From an uncultured Porphyromonadaceae bacterium (lineage in GTDB: Bacteria; Bacteroidota; Bacteroidia; Bacteroidales; Muribaculaceae), in NCBI GenBank assembly GCA_900548705.1, contig URLF01000085.1:1-10695 (forward strand): 10,695 bases of DNA, read 5' to 3'. The translations under genes were made by a program, and so were the position numbers. Shown here one piece after another: positions 6,659-10,695 of this stretch. Positions within the stretch are counted from its first letter, which is position 1. Every line of letters starts with the position of its first letter. A model generated the notes under the pieces. That model was not told where the DNA came from, searched no databases, and saw only the letters and a program-made list of their open reading frames with translations.

Positions 6659-7588
6659 ATGAAAACTAACAGATACAAGGGCGCCAAACCGGGCGCCGAA
6701 AGAAACCGGTTCCAGACCGATTCCATCCAGAATTTCGCCGTGGAGGCTCCCGCTCCGCTGCTCGAATTCCTCTATGCCGCGATGCCTGAGCGCAAGAAGA
6801 CCGCCGTGAAGAGTCTCCTCAAATATGGCCATGTGATGGCCGGTGGGGAGGTCGTCAGGCAGTTTGACCATCCGCTGACTCCGGGGATGACGGTGTCGGT
6901 CAACTTCACCCGTCCATTTGTGGTGTTTTACAACCGCCGTGTGAAGCTGGTCTATGAGGATGACGACATCATCGTCATAAACAAGGGTTATGGCCTTCTT
7001 TCGATGGGAAATGACAAGATAAAGGATGGCACCGCCTATTCCATCATCAGGGAGTATATCAAGACAAAGGACCCGCGCAACAAGCTCTTCATCGTGCACC
7101 GTCTCGATCAGCACACCTCCGGACTGATGGTCTTCGCCAAATCAATCGAAGCCAAGGAGGCTCTGCAGCACAACTGGAACAACATGGTGCTTCGCCGCCA
7201 GTATGTCTGTGTCGTGGAGGGGAAGGTGCTGCAACCCCAGGGGGAGGTTCGCGGACTGCTTGCCGAGAACTCCCAGCATATCGTCTATGTCACCGATGAC
7301 CCCAAGGTCGGCAAACCTGCCCTCACGCGTTATTCCGTGGTCAAATCAGCCAACGGATACACCCTCCTTGAGGTGGAACTCGAAACGGGTCGCAAGAACC
7401 AGATTCGCGTCCATATGAAGGAATTGGGACATCCCATCGTCGGCGACCGCAAATATGGGGCGAAGACTTCCCCCATCAACCGTCTTGCCCTCCATGCGAT
7501 GACTTTGCGTTTCGTTCATCCCATCACCAAAAAACTGATGGACTTCTCGACCCCGGTTCCCAACTCTTTCCAGTCGATGGTGAAATAA
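6659..7588 (+). CDS. RluA-family pseudouridine synthase
   Basis: A 309-residue RNA pseudouridine synthase that isomerises uridine in rRNA or tRNA. A basic N-terminal tail is followed by an S4-like RNA-binding domain (about 31-80, AAMPERKKTAVKSLLKYGHV, then LTPGMTV) and the RluA catalytic domain (about 96-300). It has YEDDDIIVINKGYGLLS, the HRLDQHTSG motif with catalytic Asp150, and the C-terminal signature TGRKNQIRVHMKELGHPIVGDRKYG in two parts. These residues are intact and the length is normal. The exact target uridine and the RluA/RluC/RluD class cannot be set from sequence. It is the last gene of the packed run, and the long pyrimidine-rich gap follows its TAA. Confidence 0.92.
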   Translation: MKTNRYKGAKPGAERNRFQTDSIQNFAVEAPAPLLEFLYAAMPERKKTAVKSLLKYGHVMAGGEVVRQFDHPLTPGMTVSVNFTRPFVVFYNRRVKLVYEDDDIIVINKGYGLLSMGNDKIKDGTAYSIIREYIKTKDPRNKLFIVHRLDQHTSGLMVFAKSIEAKEALQHNWNNMVLRRQYVCVVEGKVLQPQGEVRGLLAENSQHIVYVTDDPKVGKPALTRYSVVKSANGYTLLEVELETGRKNQIRVHMKELGHPIVGDRKYGAKTSPINRLALHAMTLRFVHPITKKLMDFSTPVPNSFQSMVK

Positions 7589-7637
7589 CCCCCCTCTGCT
7601 CCTTCTCCTCTCTCAACTCTCTTCCTTTCTCTTTTTC
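7589..7637 (+). other. Pyrimidine-rich tract
   Basis: Directly after the stop of the pseudouridine synthase, 46 of 49 bases on the + strand are C or T; the exceptions are a G at 7598 and AA at 7615-7616. It ends in CTTTTTC. No stem-forming sequence precedes it, so it is not a classical intrinsic terminator. A C-rich, unstructured 3' region could be a Rho-loading site or a site for an RNA-binding protein. Confidence 0.5.
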
Positions 7638-7832
7638 ATAATCGAAAATCCTTGCGAAAATCGCGATTGACTCCCCGGTTGGCATTAAATATCGTAACCA
7701 AAATCGCTCTAAAAGGCCTTGAATGATGGATAACACCCTGATTGTCAAGAGTATATCTTTAAATTGCGCTTTCGCTGAAAAATCGCCGGAAAAATCGGAT
7801 TGAGGATGTTTTGGCCACAATCAGGCGACCTA
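7638..7832. other. Gene-free intergenic region with repeated AAAATCG motifs
   Basis: No coding region, tRNA or recognisable riboswitch is visible. The stretch is AT-richer than its surroundings. AAAATCG appears four times on the + strand, at 7657-7663, 7700-7706, 7779-7785 and 7791-7797; three of them continue as AAAATCGC. A 10-bp palindrome AATCGCGATT sits at 7659-7668 and AAGGCCTT at 7713-7720. It ends where the ybeY promoter begins. It may be a regulatory region or hold a small RNA, but neither is demonstrated. Confidence 0.45.
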
Positions 7833-7863
7833 TTGACTTTCGACGGAAAATTTGCTATATTTG
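7833..7863 (+). promoter_or_regulatory. Bacteroidetes-type promoter for ybeY-mnmG
   Basis: TTGAC begins at 7833 and TATATTTG at 7856-7863 is a perfect TAnnTTTG. The gap between TTG and TA is 20 nt, as expected for the Bacteroidetes primary sigma factor. Transcription would start near 7870, giving a T-rich leader of about 50 nt before the ATG at 7922. The leader holds a small possible hairpin (TTCCG/CGGAA, 7894-7906). The promoter rules out the longer reading frame that begins at 7811. Confidence 0.75.
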
Positions 7864-7921
7864 CAGGTATTTTTTGTTTTTTCGACCCGAGACTTCCGGG
7901 CCGGAAATAGACGCTTGTTTT

Positions 7922-8413
7922 ATGGCAAAGAAAATTCAATGGCTTGTCGACGGCGAGACCCGGATGCCGGTTTTCCCGAATCTTCCCGACACCGACCGTT
8001 TCGATTTTATCGAGAGATGGCTCGGTAGGGTAGGGGAGAGCCACGGGCGAATGCTCGGCGAGCTGAGCTATCTGTTTTGCGACGACGAGAAGATTCTCCA
8101 GGTCAACCGGGAGTTTCTCCAGCATGACTATTATACCGACATCATCACCTTTGACTACTGTCGCGGGAAACTCCTGCGGGGTGACATGGTGATTTCGCTC
8201 GACACAGTGGCCACCAACGCCGAGGCTGTCGGCGCTCCCTACGAGCGTGAGCTTCTCCGCGTGGTTGTCCATGGGGTGCTGCATCTATGTGGCATCAATG
8301 ACAAAGGCCCGGGTGAACGTGAGATTATGGAAGCCCATGAGGACGCGGCCCTTTCGCTGCTTGATGATATGGTTTCTCAGGAAATGACATCAGGAAAGGA
8401 GGCGGAAGCATGA
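7922..8413 (+). CDS. ybeY: Endoribonuclease YbeY (16S rRNA maturation factor)
   Basis: A 163-residue single-strand-specific metal-dependent endoribonuclease needed for 16S rRNA 3'-end processing and ribosome quality control. The family core is present: LSYLFCDDEKILQVNREF, then DYYTDIITFDY, GDMVISLDTVATNA, and the metal site VVHGVLHLCGINDKG. His117 and His121 are the first two metal ligands. Where E. coli YbeY has its third His (HGTLHLLGYDH), this protein has Asp127, the form I associate with Bacteroidetes homologues. The ATG at 7922 was chosen because the upstream frame back to 7811 runs through the promoter and adds 37 residues with no family counterpart. The stop overlaps the mnmG start as ATGA (8410-8413), implying translational coupling. 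Confidence 0.93.
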   Translation: MAKKIQWLVDGETRMPVFPNLPDTDRFDFIERWLGRVGESHGRMLGELSYLFCDDEKILQVNREFLQHDYYTDIITFDYCRGKLLRGDMVISLDTVATNAEAVGAPYERELLRVVVHGVLHLCGINDKGPGEREIMEAHEDAALSLLDDMVSQEMTSGKEAEA

Positions 8414-10371
8414 TTTTCGACTTCGATGTTATTGTGGTCGGAGCCGGTCACGCCGGCTGTGAGGCGGCTGCAGCGGCAGCCCGTCTCGGGGCTGAGACCC
8501 TGCTGATTACCATTGACCTCAACAAGATTGCCCAGATGAGCTGCAACCCCGCCGTGGGGGGCATCGCCAAGGGGCAGATTGTGCGTGAGATTGACGCCTT
8601 GGGTGGCCGTATGGGAATCGTGACAGACCGTGCTTCCATCCAGTTCCGTATGCTCAACCGTTCGAAAGGCCCTGCCATGTGGAGCCCCCGCGCACAGTGC
8701 GACCGTATGAAATTCTCAGCCGAATGGCGCGGGATTCTGGAGCAGACCGACCATCTTTCTATGTGGCAGGATGATGTCAGGGAACTGTTGATTGAGACCG
8801 GTGAAGATGGCCAGAGGCGTGTCGCCGGGGTCATCACCAACCTTGGTGTGACCTTCCGCGCGAAGTCGGTGGTGTTGGCCAACGGCACATTCCTGAACGG
8901 CCTTATGCACATCGGCCGCACGCAGATTCCGGGTGGCCGAGTCTCAGAACCAGCCAGCACCGGCCTTTCGGGTCAGCTCCGTGATCTTGGTTTCAAGGTG
9001 GAGCGTATGAAGACCGGTACCCCTGTCAGGATTGATGGCCGTTCGGTGAAATGGGAGCTGACGGTGGCCCAGCCGCTTGAGGATGATTTCCACAAGTTCT
9101 CATATCTTCCGGAGGTTGACCGCCCGCTCCGCAAGAGGGAGTGCATGATGGTCTACACCAATCCCCGCACCCACGAGGTATTGCGTCGCGGACTTCCGGA
9201 TTCCCCTCTCTACAATGGCCAGATTCAGAGTATCGGCCCCCGCTATTGCCCCTCGATAGAGACCAAGATTGTCACCTTCCCCGACAAGTCGGAGCATCAG
9301 CTTTTCCTCGAACCGGAGGGGGAGACAACCACAGAATACTATCTTAACGGCTTCTCATCCTCGTTGCCGATCGACATACAGCTGGAAGCTCTCCAGACCA
9401 TCCCGGCCTTCGAGGATGTCAGGATTCTGCGTCCCGGCTACGCCATCGAATATGACTTTTTCGACCCGACCCAGCTGCGCCACACCCTTGAGACGAAACT
9501 GGTGTCAGGGCTGTATTTCGCCGGTCAGATCAACGGTACCACCGGTTATGAGGAGGCCGCCGGACAGGGGCTTCTCGCTGGTATCAACGCCGCGTTAAGG
9601 AGCCGTGGTGAGGGTGAGTTCACTCTCGCCCGTGACGAGGCTTATATCGGCGTTCTTGTCGATGATCTGGTGACGAAAGGGGTTGACGAGCCTTACCGAA
9701 TGTTCACCTCCCGCGCCGAATACCGCATACTTCTCCGCCAGGATGACGCTGACATGCGCCTTACCTCCCGGTCCTATGCCATCGGTCTGGCCGATGACGA
9801 GAGGATGCGGCTTGCCGAGGAGAAACGTGCGTTGCGCGACTCCCTGATAGAATTCGTCGAGAATTTCTCCGTGAAACCAGGGGTGCTTAACGCGTCCGTA
9901 GATGCGCTGACCTCCGAGCAACTGACTGCGCTCGGATGCCCCGTGGCGAATGTGGAGTTCCCTCATCCCAACGGATTCCCCCTCGCGCCCATAAAGGAGG
10001 GCTGCAAGTTGGTAAGCCTTCTCCTCCGTCCGGCGCTGACCCTGAAACTCCTCGCGGCGGTGATAAAGCCGCTCGCCGACAAGCTCGACACTCTCCCTGC
10101 TGACCGCCGGGAGGAGATTGTCGAGGCCGCGGAGGTGCTGGTGAAATACGGGGGCTACATCAAACGCGAGGCACAGCTTGCCGAGAAGCTGAAGCGGCTG
10201 GAGACCGTCCCCCTCGGCGACCGTTTCGACTACGATACCATCGGTTCACTCTCGATAGAGGCGCGGCAGAAACTGTCCCGCATCCGTCCCGAGAATGTGG
10301 GTCAGGCTTCCCGTATTCCGGGTGTCTCGCCCGCCGACATCAACATCCTCCTGCTCCTCTCGGGGAGATGA
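8410..10371 (+). CDS. mnmG: tRNA uridine-5-carboxymethylaminomethyl(34) synthesis enzyme MnmG (GidA)
   Basis: A 653-residue FAD-dependent enzyme that acts with MnmE to place the carboxymethylaminomethyl group on wobble uridine 34 of certain tRNAs. The N-terminal dinucleotide fold has GAGHAG at 11-16. The family signature CNPAVGGIAKG starts at Cys45, and GPRYCPSIETKI carries Cys280, one of the conserved functional cysteines. PGYAIEYDFFDP, AGQINGTTGYEEAAGQG, TSRAEYRILLRQDDADMRL and the C-terminal helical MnmE-binding part (YGGYIKRE, RIPGVSPADINILL) follow in order. The protein is complete and slightly longer than the E. coli form (629 residues). It is translationally coupled to ybeY. A parS-like palindrome starts 13 nt after its stop. 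MnmE is not in the window. Confidence 0.97.
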   Translation: MIFDFDVIVVGAGHAGCEAAAAAARLGAETLLITIDLNKIAQMSCNPAVGGIAKGQIVREIDALGGRMGIVTDRASIQFRMLNRSKGPAMWSPRAQCDRMKFSAEWRGILEQTDHLSMWQDDVRELLIETGEDGQRRVAGVITNLGVTFRAKSVVLANGTFLNGLMHIGRTQIPGGRVSEPASTGLSGQLRDLGFKVERMKTGTPVRIDGRSVKWELTVAQPLEDDFHKFSYLPEVDRPLRKRECMMVYTNPRTHEVLRRGLPDSPLYNGQIQSIGPRYCPSIETKIVTFPDKSEHQLFLEPEGETTTEYYLNGFSSSLPIDIQLEALQTIPAFEDVRILRPGYAIEYDFFDPTQLRHTLETKLVSGLYFAGQINGTTGYEEAAGQGLLAGINAALRSRGEGEFTLARDEAYIGVLVDDLVTKGVDEPYRMFTSRAEYRILLRQDDADMRLTSRSYAIGLADDERMRLAEEKRALRDSLIEFVENFSVKPGVLNASVDALTSEQLTALGCPVANVEFPHPNGFPLAPIKEGCKLVSLLLRPALTLKLLAAVIKPLADKLDTLPADRREEIVEAAEVLVKYGGYIKREAQLAEKLKRLETVPLGDRFDYDTIGSLSIEARQKLSRIRPENVGQASRIPGVSPADINILLLLSGR

Positions 10372-10384
10372 CGGAGCCGGAGCG

Positions 10385-10400
10385 TGTTCCACGTGGAACA
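10385..10400. promoter_or_regulatory. parS-like 16-bp palindrome (ParB-binding site)
   Basis: TGTTCCACGTGGAACA is a perfect 16-bp palindrome. It differs from the widespread parS consensus TGTTNCACGTGAAACA at one position, where the palindrome is kept by the paired C. It lies in the 97-nt gap between mnmG and apt, 13 nt after the mnmG stop. With no loop bases and no T run it would be a poor transcription terminator. In many bacteria parS sites cluster near the replication origin, where mnmG (gidA) is often found. The parA and parB genes are not in the window. Confidence 0.72.
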
Positions 10401-10468
10401 ATCCCAACCCTCCTCCCATCAGTCTGTTATAAAGAATTCATTGAAAACAACCAAATAATTTTTAAACG

Positions 10469-10695
10469 ATGGAATACATCAAATCCAGAATCCGTGATGT
10501 CTATGATTTCCCGACAAAGGGTATCGTCTTCAAAGACCTCACCACTGTCTTCAAGGATCCCCGCGCCCTCCATATCATCGGGTGGGACCTTTCCCAGCTC
10601 TACCGCGACAAGGGGGTGACCAAGGTGGTCGGCATAGAGTCGCGCGGTTTTATCGGCGGCTCCATCCTGGCCTTCGAGCTTGGCGCGGGATTCGT
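10469..10695 (+). CDS. apt: Adenine phosphoribosyltransferase, N-terminal part (cut by window end)
   Basis: The ATG at 10469 opens a frame that runs off the window after 75 codons. It begins MEYIKSRIRDVYDFPTKGIV and continues with FKDLTTVFKDP and VVGIESRGFIGGSILA. This is the N terminus of Apt, which converts adenine and PRPP to AMP in purine salvage: the IRDVYDFPTKGIVFKDLT start and the GIESRGFI loop are diagnostic. The PRPP-binding VVDD-type motif would lie beyond the end. It is 97 nt downstream of mnmG with the parS-like site between them. I see no good TAnnTTTG promoter at the right distance, so read-through from mnmG is possible. The overlapping frame from 10368 is not coding. Confidence 0.92.
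   Translation, partial: MEYIKSRIRDVYDFPTKGIVFKDLTTVFKDPRALHIIGWDLSQLYRDKGVTKVVGIESRGFIGGSILAFELGAGF

Noticed and set aside
7754..7761. TATCTTTA as a second -7 element upstream of ybeY
   Set aside because: It lacks the final G and has no TTG at the required distance upstream, while the promoter at 7833-7863 is a better match.
7811..7921. A 37-codon N-terminal extension of YbeY
   Set aside because: The perfect TAnnTTTG element at 7856-7863 lies inside it, and the extra residues have no YbeY counterpart.
10385..10400. Intrinsic terminator for mnmG
   Set aside because: The palindrome has no loop bases and no T run follows it, so the parS reading fits better.
10368..10619. An 83-codon forward frame overlapping the end of mnmG and the start of apt
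   Set aside because: It covers the parS-like site and reads apt in the wrong frame. The Apt N terminus starting at 10469 is unmistakable.

Overview
This window looks like a chromosomal housekeeping segment from a member of the Bacteroidota, most likely Bacteroidales. Three things point there. Two promoters match the Bacteroidetes sigma-factor consensus (TTG, about 19-20 nt, then TAnnTTTG). Most genes lack a clear Shine-Dalgarno sequence. Several proteins have Bacteroidales-style forms: a TGS-fused nucleoside kinase, a YbeY with Asp in place of its third metal-ligand His, and an EPSP synthase with the DWSAAAFWY segment. The DNA is GC-rich for the order, which would fit Muribaculaceae, but that placement is inference. 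All ten supported genes are on the + strand.

Layout: positions 1-239 are non-coding, open in all three forward frames or nearly so, and carry a 10-bp perfect inverted repeat plus tandem TGCCAAAAGAAC units. A good promoter at 184-213 then drives a nucleoside kinase (240-1946). After a 54-nt AT-rich gap with nested inverted repeats comes a tightly packed six-gene run (2001-7588, gaps of 9-29 nt). It holds a MalY/PatB-type C-S lyase, aroA, a small membrane-anchored CCxxHxxC protein of unknown function, an ABC-3 metal permease, a GH25 muramidase and an RluA-family pseudouridine synthase.

Positions 7589-7921 are a 333-nt gene-free gap. It contains a pyrimidine-rich tract, four AAAATCG motifs and a consensus promoter. 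That promoter drives ybeY, which overlaps mnmG by ATGA. Downstream of mnmG lies a 16-bp perfect palindrome, TGTTCCACGTGGAACA, which closely matches the ParB-binding site parS. The 5' part of apt follows and is cut by the window end.

The genes serve core metabolism and translation: nucleoside and adenine salvage (kinase, apt), the shikimate pathway (aroA), sulfur amino acid metabolism (C-S lyase), metal uptake, wall turnover, and rRNA/tRNA maturation (pseudouridine synthase, ybeY, mnmG). I see no phage, insertion sequence, CRISPR or defence system. The most notable signals are the parS-like site, the small cysteine/histidine protein next to the metal permease, and the repeat module at the left end.
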